From: an uncultured Collinsella sp.
GTDB lineage: Bacteria; Actinomycetota; Coriobacteriia; Coriobacteriales; Coriobacteriaceae
Direction: 5' to 3'
Length of the DNA: 13,522 nucleotides
Assembly: GCA_900550355.1 (NCBI GenBank)
Contig: URRT01000038.1
Span: 1 to 13,522, forward strand
Below are positions 6,481 through 13,522 of the stretch, one piece after another (positions within the stretch are counted from its first letter, which is position 1; each line of letters begins with the position of its first letter). Below the pieces are notes generated by a model. It made no database searches. It worked only from the letters and a program-made list of their open reading frames with translations, and was not told where the DNA came from. Made by a program: the position numbers and the translations under genes.

Positions 6481-6496
6481 TTAACACGTCAACAAC
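6481..6496 (+). repeat. 16-bp direct repeat, copy 2 (candidate operator)
   Basis: This is an exact second copy of the repeat at 6433, ending 2 nt before the fabH ribosome binding site. Flanking bases differ between the copies, so the identity is confined to the 16 bp. A bound protein could block early transcription here. A role in the mRNA leader is also possible. Confidence 0.6.
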
Positions 6497-6512
6497 TCAA
6501 AGGAGGTTAGTG

Positions 6513-7472
6513 ATGGGTTTCACGATTCTTGGAACAGGTTCGGCACTTCCTGAGCGCAGTGTTTCCAATGACGAGCTGTCTGAGTTCCTCGATACCTCGG
6601 ATGAGTGGATTTTTACTCGCACAGGTATCAAGAGCCGCCACGTCTGCACCACCGAGTCACTTGACGACCTTGCCGTAGCGGCGAGCGAGCGGGCACTCCA
6701 GGTGTCCGGAATCGACGCGAGCCAGCTGGATCTGATCGTCTGCTCGACGACGACGGGTGACCACCTTGTTCCCGCCGAGGCGTGTGCCGTTGCAGAGCGA
6801 CTTGGCGCGACGTGCCCTGCCTTTGATGTCTCGGCGGCCTGCGCCGGCTTCGTATTTGCGCTCGATGTCGCCGAGGGCTATATCGCCCGCGGCCGTGCCG
6901 GGCGCGTGCTTGTCGTTGCTGCCGAGCAGATGACGCGCGCGCTCGACTGGACCGACCGTGCCACCTGTGTGCTCTTTGGCGATGGGGCAGGTGCCGCAGT
7001 GATTGAGGCTGGGGGAGACAGTCCCCTTGCCGTTGAGCTTTCGACGGCGCCCGACGTCGAGACGTTGCGCGTTCCCGGTCTGGATGGCACCTCGCCGTTT
7101 AAGGCCGCCGCAGATAGCGAGAGTGTGCTGTCCATGAATGGCCGCCGTGTGTTCAAGTTCGGCGTCAACGCCATCTGCGACACGGTCCATAAGCTTGCGA
7201 TCGATGCGGGCATTTCGGTCGAAGATATCGATCATTTTGTATTCCATCAGGCTAACGAACGAATCCTGAGTCAGGCGGTCAAGCGCCTCGGCGTGCCAGA
7301 CGAGCGCGTGGTTCGAACGCTGCGCGAGACCGGCAACATTTCGAGCGCCTGCATTCCCTTTGCGCTTGACCGGCTAGCACGCACCGACGCACTGAATGCG
7401 GGCGACACCATCGCCCTCGTTGGATTTGGCGCCGGTCTGGATATAGGTGGCTATCTGCTTCGTTGGAAGTAG
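6513..7472 (+). CDS. fabH: Beta-ketoacyl-ACP synthase III
   Basis: FabH starts fatty acid synthesis by condensing an acyl-CoA primer with malonyl-ACP. The 319-residue protein has the full catalytic triad: Cys110 in SAACAGF, His245 in FHQAN and Asn275 in ETGNIS, close to C112, H244 and N274 of E. coli. The CoA-site segment DEWIFTRTGIKSRH lies at 30-43. I chose ATG 6513 because AAAGGAGG at 6499-6506 lies 6 nt upstream and MGFTILGTGSALPE is the normal family start. An upstream in-frame ATG at 6456 would add 19 unrelated residues translated through the second repeat. It is the first gene of the operon, 52 nt before acpP. Primer preference (straight or branched) cannot be read from the sequence. 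Confidence 0.97.
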   Translation: MGFTILGTGSALPERSVSNDELSEFLDTSDEWIFTRTGIKSRHVCTTESLDDLAVAASERALQVSGIDASQLDLIVCSTTTGDHLVPAEACAVAERLGATCPAFDVSAACAGFVFALDVAEGYIARGRAGRVLVVAAEQMTRALDWTDRATCVLFGDGAGAAVIEAGGDSPLAVELSTAPDVETLRVPGLDGTSPFKAAADSESVLSMNGRRVFKFGVNAICDTVHKLAIDAGISVEDIDHFVFHQANERILSQAVKRLGVPDERVVRTLRETGNISSACIPFALDRLARTDALNAGDTIALVGFGAGLDIGGYLLRWK

Positions 7473-7524
7473 TCGCACATAGGAAATAAAAACGCCCCTA
7501 GGGCACAAACAAAGGAGAACTACC

Positions 7525-7761
7525 ATGGCAGATCAGAAGACCTTCGAGCGCGTTTGCGACGTTATCCGTGAGACCGCCGGCCTTGACGACGTCGAGATGA
7601 AGCCCGAGTCCACGCTCGAGGAGATTGGTCTTGACAGCCTGGGCACCGTCGAGATCCTCGTCGCCGTCGAGGACGAGTTTGGTATTCAGCTCGATACCGA
7701 GGAGAACCCCAAGACGGTCGGCGAGTTCGCCGATACGGTCGAGGCGGCATTGGAGAAGTAG
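7525..7761 (+). CDS. acpP: Acyl carrier protein
   Basis: This small acidic 78-residue protein carries the growing acyl chain on a 4'-phosphopantetheine arm. The attachment serine is Ser38 in the GLDSLGTVEI motif at the start of helix II, followed by the acidic recognition helix (VEDEFGIQLD). ATG 7525 is preceded by a strong AAAGGAG at 7511-7517, fitting the need for large amounts of ACP. A small GCCC/GGGC palindrome lies at 7494-7504 in the gap after fabH. fabK follows after only 2 nt. The position between fabH and fabK matches the fatty acid locus of streptococci. The holo-ACP synthase gene is not in the window. Confidence 0.97.
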   Translation: MADQKTFERVCDVIRETAGLDDVEMKPESTLEEIGLDSLGTVEILVAVEDEFGIQLDTEENPKTVGEFADTVEAALEK

Positions 7762-7763
7762 AG

Positions 7764-8708
7764 ATGGTCAAGACTCCTCTCTGCAATCTGCTCGGCATCG
7801 AAAAGCCCGTGTTCCAGGGCGGCATGGCCTGGATTGCCGATGCCTCGCTGGCGTCCGCAGTGTCCGAGGCGGGTGGCTTAGGGATTATCGCGGCCATGAA
7901 TGCCGACGCCAACTGGCTGCGCGACCAGATTCATGAGCTGCGCACCAAGACGGATAAGCCCTTTGGCGTCAACGTCATGCTCATGAGCCCGTTTGCCGAC
8001 GAGGTCGCGCAGGTCGTGATTGACGAGCGAGTGCCGGTCGTCGTGACGGGCGCCGGCAATCCCGCCAAGTACATGAAGGCGTGGAACGAGGCGGGCATCA
8101 AGGTTATCCCGGTCGTTGCCTCGGTGGCGCTGGCGCGCCTCGTGGCACGTCGTGGAGCCACGGCGGTTGTTGCCGAGGGTACCGAATCGGGCGGCCATAT
8201 TGGCGAGACCTCGACGATGGCACTGGTGCCGCAGGTCGTCGATGCGGTCGACATTCCCGTTGTGGCCGCCGGCGGTATTGCCGACGGCCGCGGCGTGGCG
8301 GCCGCCTTTATGCTGGGCGCCGAAGGCGTGCAAGTGGGTACGCGCTTTCTGGTCGCAGACGAGTGCACCGTCTCGGAGCAGTACAAAGAGATGGTCCTGA
8401 AGGCCAACGACACTTCGACGCGTGCGACCGGTCGCTCGACGGGACATCCAGTGCGCGCCCTCAAGAGCCCCTTCACCAACGCCTATGCCAAGAGCGAGGG
8501 TTCCGGCGCGAGTGCCGAGGAGCTCGGTGCTATGGGAACCGGTGCGCTGCGTAAGGCCGCCAAGGACGGCAACTACGAAGAGGGTTCGTTTTTGTGTGGA
8601 CAGATTGCCGGCATGGTCAACGAGCGCCAGAGCGCGCGCGAAATCGTTGACGATTTGGTCGATGGCGCCGAGCACGTCCTGAAGGGTGCGTGCGCATGGG
8701 TAGCGTAG
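7764..8708 (+). CDS. fabK: Enoyl-ACP reductase II (FMN-dependent)
   Basis: FabK performs the last step of each elongation cycle, reducing trans-2-enoyl-ACP to acyl-ACP with NAD(P)H and FMN. The 314-residue protein has the TIM-barrel pattern of the nitronate monooxygenase-like flavoproteins: QGGMAWIAD near the N-terminus, the catalytic-site GGHIGE at 143-148 with His145, AAGGIADGRG, then GAEGVQVGTRFL for phosphate binding. FabK of Streptococcus pneumoniae is of similar length (about 324). It begins 2 nt after acpP, with GGAGA at 7752-7756, and its end overlaps fabD, so coupling is likely. This family is unrelated to FabI and is known to be insensitive to triclosan. No fabI is seen in the window. 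Confidence 0.95.
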   Translation: MVKTPLCNLLGIEKPVFQGGMAWIADASLASAVSEAGGLGIIAAMNADANWLRDQIHELRTKTDKPFGVNVMLMSPFADEVAQVVIDERVPVVVTGAGNPAKYMKAWNEAGIKVIPVVASVALARLVARRGATAVVAEGTESGGHIGETSTMALVPQVVDAVDIPVVAAGGIADGRGVAAAFMLGAEGVQVGTRFLVADECTVSEQYKEMVLKANDTSTRATGRSTGHPVRALKSPFTNAYAKSEGSGASAEELGAMGTGALRKAAKDGNYEEGSFLCGQIAGMVNERQSAREIVDDLVDGAEHVLKGACAWVA

Positions 8709-9622
8709 CGTTTCTGTTTGCCGGCCAGGGCGCCCAACACCCTGCGATGGGCGTCGACCTGATCGAGGCATCGCCGGCGGCTGCCGAGGTGTTCGCGATC
8801 GCCGACGAGGTGCGCCCGGGGACGAGCGAGCAGTGCCGGAGCGCCTCCAAGGAGGAGCTGTCGCAGACCGAGAACACGCAGCCTTGCGTGTTCGTCCATG
8901 ACCTGGCAGCGGCTGCCGCACTGCGTGAGCGCGGCGTGGTGCCTGCCGCCTGTGCGGGATTTTCGCTGGGCGAGGTCGCTGCACTCACCTTTGCGGGGGC
9001 GTTCGATACGCGAGCGGGCTTTGAGCTCGTGTGCGAGCGCGCGGCGCTGATGGCCGCGGCTGCCGAGCGTCACCCCGGCGGCATGCGCGCCGTCATCAAA
9101 CTCGATGCGGCGCAAGTCGAGAACCTGGCTTCGCAGGTCGGCGAGGACTGCTGGCCGGTCAACTACAACAGTCCCCAGCAGACGGTTGTGGCCGGAGCGC
9201 CCGATGCGCTGCAGACCCTCGACGTCCTAGTAAAAGAGGCTGGCGGCCGCGCCATGAAGGTCGCGGTGTCGGGTGCATTCCATAGCCCCTATATGGCAGA
9301 GGCGACCTGTGGCCTTGCTGCATATATCGATGCCGGTCACGCCCCGTCCCCTTTGCTGATTCCGGTCATGGCAAATATGACGGCGACGCCCTATCCGGCC
9401 GACCCGCAGGCGGCATCGGAGGTGCTGGCCAACCAGGTGAGTCATGCCGTGCGCTGGGTCGACACGCTGCATGCTCTGCAGGATCAAGGCATCGACACGT
9501 TTATTGAGGTCGGCCCCGGCAAAACGCTGTCGGGCCTGGTCAAGCGTACGCTGAGCGACGTTCGCGTGTATTCGTGCGAAACGGCCGAGCAGGTCGCAGC
9601 TATTGCCGACGAGCTCGCATAG
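8696..9622 (+). CDS. fabD: Malonyl-CoA:ACP transacylase
   Basis: FabD transfers malonyl from CoA to ACP, supplying the two-carbon donor. The 308-residue protein shows the GQGAQ oxyanion motif at 10-14, the nucleophile Ser90 in GFSLGE, Arg115 for the malonyl carboxylate and His196 in GAFHSPYM, in line with S92, R117 and H201 of E. coli. I prefer ATG 8696 (MGSVAFLFAGQG), with GAAGGG at 8681-8686; an in-frame GTG at 8690 would add two residues. Either start lies inside the end of fabK (13-nt overlap from 8696), suggesting coupled translation. fabG follows after 30 nt. The C-terminal EVGPGKTLSGLVKR segment is also typical. Confidence 0.95.
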   Translation: MGSVAFLFAGQGAQHPAMGVDLIEASPAAAEVFAIADEVRPGTSEQCRSASKEELSQTENTQPCVFVHDLAAAAALRERGVVPAACAGFSLGEVAALTFAGAFDTRAGFELVCERAALMAAAAERHPGGMRAVIKLDAAQVENLASQVGEDCWPVNYNSPQQTVVAGAPDALQTLDVLVKEAGGRAMKVAVSGAFHSPYMAEATCGLAAYIDAGHAPSPLLIPVMANMTATPYPADPQAASEVLANQVSHAVRWVDTLHALQDQGIDTFIEVGPGKTLSGLVKRTLSDVRVYSCETAEQVAAIADELA

Positions 9623-9652
9623 TTCACAGGGCTGTAACCCGAAAGGAATGAC

Positions 9653-10426
9653 ATGGGCAACTTGAACAACGGCGCGCTCGAGCGCAACGACTCACGTCGC
9701 GTGGCGCTTGTCACGGGCGGCTCGCGCGGCATCGGTCGCGCTTGTGCCGTGGGCCTGGCGGAGGACGGCTTTGATATCGCCGTCGTCTATGCCGGTAGCG
9801 CAGATGCGGCGCGCGAGACGTGCGAAGCCTGTGAGGCGGCTGGCGCCACGGCGCGCGCATATCAATGTGACGTGGCCGACCCCGCCGCCGTCAACACTTG
9901 CGTGGAGACGGTCCTCAACGACTTTGGCTCCATTTGGGCGCTCGTCAACAACGCCGGCATCACGCGCGACGGCCTGCTCATGCGTATGGGTGACGATGCC
10001 TTCGACCGCGTGCTCGATGTCAATCTAAAAGGAACGTTTAACACGACACGCGCGCTCACCAAGACCTTTATGCGTCAGCGCGGCGGTTGCGTCGTCAACA
10101 TGAGCTCGGTCGTGGGCCTGATGGGCAATGCCGGACAGGCCAACTACGCTGCCTCCAAGGCGGGCGTGATCGGCCTGACCAAGGCGGTAGCGCGCGAGCT
10201 TGCGCCTCGCGGCGTACGAGTGAACGCGGTCGCTCCCGGGTTTGTCGAGACGGATATGACGGCAAAGCTCTCGGAGAAGGTTCGCGCGGCAACCGAGGAG
10301 CAGATTCCCCTTAAGCGCATGGCGCGCCCCGAGGAGGTGGCCGGCGTAGTGCGCTTTTTGGCGAGCGATGCGGCTGCCTACATTACGGGTGAGGTCGTGC
10401 GCGTCGACGGCGGAATGGCGATGTAG
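9653..10426 (+). CDS. fabG: 3-oxoacyl-ACP reductase
   Basis: FabG reduces beta-ketoacyl-ACP to the 3-hydroxy form with NADPH. It is a short-chain dehydrogenase of 257 residues. The cofactor loop is TGGSRGIG at 21-28, NNAG lies at 99-102, and the catalytic residues are Asn124, Ser152, Tyr165 and Lys169 in the SSVVGLMGNAGQANYAASK region. The end ITGEVVRVDGGMAM is family-typical. Compared with E. coli FabG there are about 14 extra residues before the first strand (MGNLNNGALERNDS). They could be a real extension, because AAAGGA at 9642-9647 supports ATG 9653 and no closer start is better placed. It sits between fabD and fabF in the usual order. Confidence 0.96.
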   Translation: MGNLNNGALERNDSRRVALVTGGSRGIGRACAVGLAEDGFDIAVVYAGSADAARETCEACEAAGATARAYQCDVADPAAVNTCVETVLNDFGSIWALVNNAGITRDGLLMRMGDDAFDRVLDVNLKGTFNTTRALTKTFMRQRGGCVVNMSSVVGLMGNAGQANYAASKAGVIGLTKAVARELAPRGVRVNAVAPGFVETDMTAKLSEKVRAATEEQIPLKRMARPEEVAGVVRFLASDAAAYITGEVVRVDGGMAM

Positions 10427-10465
10427 AAACCAGGGCCGAAGAACGGCTTGGATGAGGAGACCATG

Positions 10466-11713
10466 ATGGAACAGAGAGTTGCAATTACCGGCATAGGTGC
10501 CATATCGCCGCTCGGCAACACCGCGCTTGCCACCTGGGCGGCAATGTGTGCTGGCACGTGCGGCATCGGCCCGATCACGCACTTCGATACCGATGCGTTT
10601 ACCGTCAAGGTGGCGGCCGAGGTCAAGGGCTTTGACGGCAACGAGTACTTTGGCAAGCGTGACGCCAAGCATCTCGACCCCTGCGTTCAGTTTGCGATGG
10701 CGGCTTCGGACGAGGCCATGCACGATGCGGGCTTTGATGTCGAAGGCGCCATCGATCGCGAGCGCCTGGGCGTCTACGTGGGCTCGGGCGTGGGCGGCAT
10801 GCAGACACTCGTCGACAACGTCCATACGATTGCCGACCGTGGGCCCCGCCGCGCATCGCCCTATATGATCGCGATGATGATCCCCAACATGGCATCGGGC
10901 AATATCGCGATTCGCCATAAGGCAAAGGGCCCGACCCTGCCCGTGGTGACCGCGTGCGCAACCTCGGCCCATGCGGTGGGCGAGGCGTTCCGCGCCATCA
11001 AGCACGGCTATGCCGATGCGATTCTCGCCGGCGGTGCCGAGGCCGCAATTATCCCCGATGCCGTTGCGGGCTTTACGTCCTGCCGCGCATTGACCACCAA
11101 CCCTGATTCCGCGACGGCTTGCCGCCCGTTCGATGCAGACCGCGATGGCTTTGTGATGGGCGAGGGCGCCTGCGTGCTGGTACTCGAGAGCATGGAACAT
11201 GCGCAGGCGCGCGGTGCGCACATTTATGCCGAGGTCGTGGGCTACGGCAACACCGATGATGCCTATCACATCACGAGCCCTGATCCCGAGGCTGCCGGCA
11301 TTGCCCGCGCGATATCGCTGGCGGTGACCGAGGGCGACGTCAAGCCTTCCGAGGGTCTCTACATCAATGCCCACGGCACATCGACCAAGCTCAACGATTC
11401 GTCCGAGACGGCGGGCATCAAGCGTGCGCTCGGCGAGGACGCGGCGCGCGCCGCGCACGTCTCGTCGACTAAGTCGATGACCGGCCACATGATCGGTGCC
11501 ACGGGTGCCATCGAGGTCATGGCCTGCGCCATGGCGCTCGAGCAGGGCGTGGTGCCGCCGACCATTAACTACCACACGCCCGATCCCGCCTGCGATCTTG
11601 ACTACACGCCCAATCGCGCGGTTCGCGCCGACCTTACTTGGGCGCTTTCGACCAACCTGGGCTTTGGCGGGCACAACGCCGCCATCGCGCTGCGTAGATA
11701 TACGAGGAGCTAG
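10466..11713 (+). CDS. fabF: Beta-ketoacyl-ACP synthase II
   Basis: FabF condenses acyl-ACP with malonyl-ACP in the elongation cycle. The 415-residue protein has the thiolase-fold active site Cys164 (VTACATSAHA), His303 (NAHGTSTKLND) and His341 (KSMTGHMIGATG) with Lys336, matching C163, H303, H340 and K335 of E. coli FabF. Length and ends (MEQRVAITGIGAISPLG; LSTNLGFGGHNAAIALRR) are normal. I chose ATG 10466 because GAGGAG at 10454-10459 is 6 nt upstream. ATG 10463 and TTG 10448 are in frame but worse placed; the difference is 1 to 6 residues. It lies 39 nt after fabG and 3 nt before accB. Confidence 0.96.
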   Translation: MEQRVAITGIGAISPLGNTALATWAAMCAGTCGIGPITHFDTDAFTVKVAAEVKGFDGNEYFGKRDAKHLDPCVQFAMAASDEAMHDAGFDVEGAIDRERLGVYVGSGVGGMQTLVDNVHTIADRGPRRASPYMIAMMIPNMASGNIAIRHKAKGPTLPVVTACATSAHAVGEAFRAIKHGYADAILAGGAEAAIIPDAVAGFTSCRALTTNPDSATACRPFDADRDGFVMGEGACVLVLESMEHAQARGAHIYAEVVGYGNTDDAYHITSPDPEAAGIARAISLAVTEGDVKPSEGLYINAHGTSTKLNDSSETAGIKRALGEDAARAAHVSSTKSMTGHMIGATGAIEVMACAMALEQGVVPPTINYHTPDPACDLDYTPNRAVRADLTWALSTNLGFGGHNAAIALRRYTRS

Positions 11714-11716
11714 AGC

Positions 11717-12160
11717 ATGGATTCCAAAAGACTTGCCGAGATAGCCGATGTTATGGAGGACCGCGGCCTCACGCGCGTACGCGTTGAGGAGCCCGATGGC
11801 ACCGCGGTCGAACTCGAGCGCGCGAGCGCCGCGCAGCCTGTCGCCGTGCCCATGCCTATGCCGGGTGCCGTGACTGCTCCGGCGGTGGCTCCTGTCGCCA
11901 TGCCTGCCGCCGCACCGGAGCCCAAGGGCGCCGAGGTGACCGCTCCCATGGTCGGCGTTTTCTATGCTGCCCCGGCGCCGGGCGACGAGCCGTTTGTGCA
12001 CGTGGGCTCCAAGGTCAAGGCCGGCGAGACCCTCTGCATCATCGAGGCCATGAAGGTTCTCAACGAGGTGACGGCAGAGGCGGATGGCGAGGTGCTCGAG
12101 ATCTGCGTGGTCGACGGCGACCTTGTGGAGTTCGGCAGCTGCCTCATGAGGATCGGATAG
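11717..12160 (+). CDS. accB: Biotin carboxyl carrier protein of acetyl-CoA carboxylase
   Basis: AccB carries carboxybiotin between the biotin carboxylase (AccC) and the carboxyltransferase. The 147-residue protein has a short N-terminal domain (1-35), a flexible Ala/Pro-rich linker (about 36-70) and a C-terminal biotinyl domain with the EAMKV motif at 110-114. Lys113 is the biotinylation site for BirA, whose gene lies divergently at the head of this operon. ATG 11717 is 3 nt after the fabF stop, with AGGAG at 11705-11709. fabZ follows after 9 nt. The order accB-fabZ-accC, with fabZ between the two carboxylase genes, is characteristic of Firmicutes fatty acid loci. Confidence 0.96.
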   Translation: MDSKRLAEIADVMEDRGLTRVRVEEPDGTAVELERASAAQPVAVPMPMPGAVTAPAVAPVAMPAAAPEPKGAEVTAPMVGVFYAAPAPGDEPFVHVGSKVKAGETLCIIEAMKVLNEVTAEADGEVLEICVVDGDLVEFGSCLMRIG

Positions 12161-12169
12161 GTGATATCC

Positions 12170-12592
12170 ATGAACAAAGAAGAGCTCAAGAAGCTGTTAC
12201 CGCATCGCGAGCCGATGCTTTTGCTTGACGAAGCCGAGCTGGTGGGCGACGAGGCCCACGGCAAGATCACGATTACGGGCGACGAGTACTTTTTGCAGGG
12301 GCATTTTCCGGGAAACCCGGTCGTCCCCGGCGTGATTCAGTGCGAGATGCTCGCCCAGAACTGCTGCGTGCTGCTGATGGGCGATGAGGAAGCGCGCGGC
12401 GCGACGCCGTTCTACACGAGTCTGGACAAGGTGCGCTTTAAGCGTCCGGTGCGCCCGGGCGACACGGTGGATCTGGTGTGCTCCATCACGCGTGCGCGCG
12501 GGCCGTTCCGCTTTGCGACGGGTACTGCGAGCGTCAACGGTGAGGTTTGCTGCCGCGCCGATATGTCTTTTGCACTCATGCACGAAAGTTAA
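12170..12592 (+). CDS. fabZ: 3-hydroxyacyl-ACP dehydratase
   Basis: FabZ removes water from 3-hydroxyacyl-ACP to give the trans-2-enoyl form. The 140-residue hot-dog-fold protein carries the catalytic His45 in GHFPGNPVVPGV and the acidic partner Glu59 in QCEMLAQ. The start MNKEELKKLLPHREP is typical. I chose ATG 12170 because AGGTGAT at 12159-12165 is a good ribosome binding site. GTG 12161, directly after the accB stop, is in frame and would add three residues. accC begins 10 nt after its stop. No fabA or fabM is visible, so how unsaturated fatty acids are made, if they are, is not answered by this window. Confidence 0.95.
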   Translation: MNKEELKKLLPHREPMLLLDEAELVGDEAHGKITITGDEYFLQGHFPGNPVVPGVIQCEMLAQNCCVLLMGDEEARGATPFYTSLDKVRFKRPVRPGDTVDLVCSITRARGPFRFATGTASVNGEVCCRADMSFALMHES

Positions 12593-12602
12593 GGAAGGCT
12601 TC

Positions 12603-13522
12603 ATGTTCGACAAAGTGCTCATCGCCAACCGCGGCGAGGTCGCGGTCCGTGTTATCCGCGCGTGCCGCGATATGGGCATCAAGACCGTCGCCGTTTATTC
12701 CACGGCCGATGCGGACGCGCTACACGTGCAGCTTGCCGACGAGGCGTATTGCATCGGCGGGCCGCCCCGCGTCTTGCCGAGAGCTACCTCAACGACGATG
12801 CCGTGCTCACCTGTGCCGTAAAGTCGGGAGCTAAGGCAATTCATCCCGGCTATGGCTTTTTCTCCGAGAAGGCGAGCTTCGTGCGCGACTGCGACAAGTA
12901 TGGCCTGGCGTTTGTCGGTCCTTCGGCCGAGGTGATCGACAGCATGGGCGACAAGGACGCCGCACGTCGAACAGCTGCCGCGGCGGGCGTGCCCATCGTG
13001 CCGGGCTGCGATTTGCTCAAAAGCCCCGAGGAGGCAACGGCCGAGGCCGAGCGCATTGGCTGTCCCGTGCTCATCAAGGCGCGTGCGGGTGGAGGCGGCC
13101 GCGGTATTCGCAAGGTCGAGCGCGTGGAAGATGCGGCAAAGGCGTTCATCGAGGCGCGTGCCGAGGGCGAGGCCGTCTTTGGCGACGGCGAGTGCTACAT
13201 GGAGAAGTTCGTCGCGCCGGCGCACCACGTTGAGGTGCAGATTATGGCCGATAAGCAGGGCCATGTGTTTTCGCTCGGCGAGCGCGAGTGCTCGGTGCAG
13301 CGTCGCAACCAAAAGCTGATCGAGGAGAGCCCCGCGCCGTGCCTCGACGGACACGACGACATTCGTGCTCGCATGCACAAGGCAGCACGCGACCTGGCTC
13401 GTGTCGTCGGCTACGAGGGAGCCGGTACCATCGAGTTCCTGTATTCGGACGACGGCAATTTCTACTTTATGGAAATGAACACGCGTCTGCAGGTTGAGCA
13501 TCCGGTTACGGAGTTTGTGACC
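12603..13522 (+). pseudogene. accC: Biotin carboxylase subunit of acetyl-CoA carboxylase, frameshifted and cut by the window end
   Basis: AccC carboxylates the biotin on AccB using ATP and bicarbonate. From ATG 12603 (AAGGAA at 12591-12596) the first frame reads a normal start, MFDKVLIANRGEVAVRVIRA, as far as DEAYCIGG near 12761. It then runs into unrelated residues and stops at 12821. The family sequence resumes in another frame at about 12779 (ESYLNDDAVL) and stays open to 13522. It shows IHPGYGFFSE, the ATP-grasp glycine loop KARAGGGGRGIRKV, GERECSVQRRNQK and the catalytic EMNTRLQVEHPVTE. The break is therefore one net frame change within about 20 bases rather than decay. The rest of the protein is well kept, so a sequencing error or a very recent mutation is likely. 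The C-terminal third lies beyond the window. Confidence 0.9.
12759..12778 (+). other. Site of the accC frame change
   Basis: The two reading frames join within this interval, which holds a run of four C (12765-12768) and a TT (12774-12775). One missing base, for example in the C run, restores the frame as IGGPPPRLAESYLN. Alternatively, removing one C and one T restores it as IGGPPASAESYLN, which looks closer to the family (streptococcal AccC has IGPAKSTESYLN, from memory). Either reading is possible. Confidence 0.8.

Noticed and set aside
6439..6492. TTGACG on the minus strand within each repeat as the -35 of birA
   Set aside because: No acceptable -10 lies 16-18 bp downstream on the minus strand for either copy.
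6433..6496. The two 16-bp repeats as a CRISPR remnant or insertion-sequence ends
   Set aside because: There are only two copies, in direct orientation, with a 32-bp gap and no cas or transposase gene; the position at a promoter suits an operator better.
6456..6512. Upstream ATG 6456 as the fabH start
   Set aside because: It would add 19 residues unlike any FabH and translate through the second repeat. ATG 6513 has a near-perfect ribosome binding site and the family N-terminus.
10025..12001. 658-codon open frame antisense to fabG, fabF and accB
   Set aside because: It is a codon-bias shadow crossing three real genes, with a His/Arg-rich translation that has no family features.

Overview
The window reads as a core-genome stretch of a moderately GC-rich bacterium. 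Actinobacterial-type ribosomal proteins, a Firmicutes-style type II fatty acid locus with FabK, and frequent non-ATG starts all fit a coriobacterium such as Collinsella. That assignment is inferred from protein character alone; no database was searched.

Layout from left to right. (1) 1-1735: a small extracytoplasmic-function (ECF) sigma factor gene, overlapped at its end by a single-pass membrane protein gene that is probably its regulator. An ECF-type promoter-like sequence lies upstream and a strong terminator downstream. (2) 1736-2031: a gene-free stretch holding a weak orphan hairpin, then a good vegetative promoter and a leader of about 87 nt. (3) 2032-5501: the str operon, rpsL-rpsG-fusA, followed directly by rpsJ and a strong terminator. 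No tuf gene lies between fusA and rpsJ, and no rplC follows rpsJ. (4) 5560-6336, minus strand: a short birA (biotin-protein ligase without a DNA-binding domain), convergent with rpsJ and divergent from the fatty acid operon. (5) 6337-6512: a divergent control region with two perfect 16-bp direct repeats upstream of fabH. (6) 6513-13522: a tightly packed operon fabH-acpP-fabK-fabD-fabG-fabF-accB-fabZ-accC, still open at the window edge.

How the genes work together. AccB, once biotinylated by BirA, and AccC are two parts of acetyl-CoA carboxylase, which makes malonyl-CoA. FabD moves malonyl to the acyl carrier protein AcpP. FabH starts the chain, FabF elongates it, and FabG, FabZ and FabK carry out reduction, dehydration and the final enoyl reduction. 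The window thus holds nearly the whole fatty acid initiation and elongation machinery, with the biotin ligase gene back to back with it. The carboxyltransferase genes accD and accA are not seen and may lie beyond the right edge.

Points that stand out: the twin 16-bp repeats with an imperfect dyad upstream of fabH, with no regulator gene nearby; a frameshift near the start of accC; Arg at S12 position 88, the classical streptomycin-resistance substitution; the separated rpsJ; and the ECF sigma/membrane-protein pair. I found no wholly new multi-gene system. The best candidate for undescribed biology is the repeat-based control of the fab/birA divergent region.
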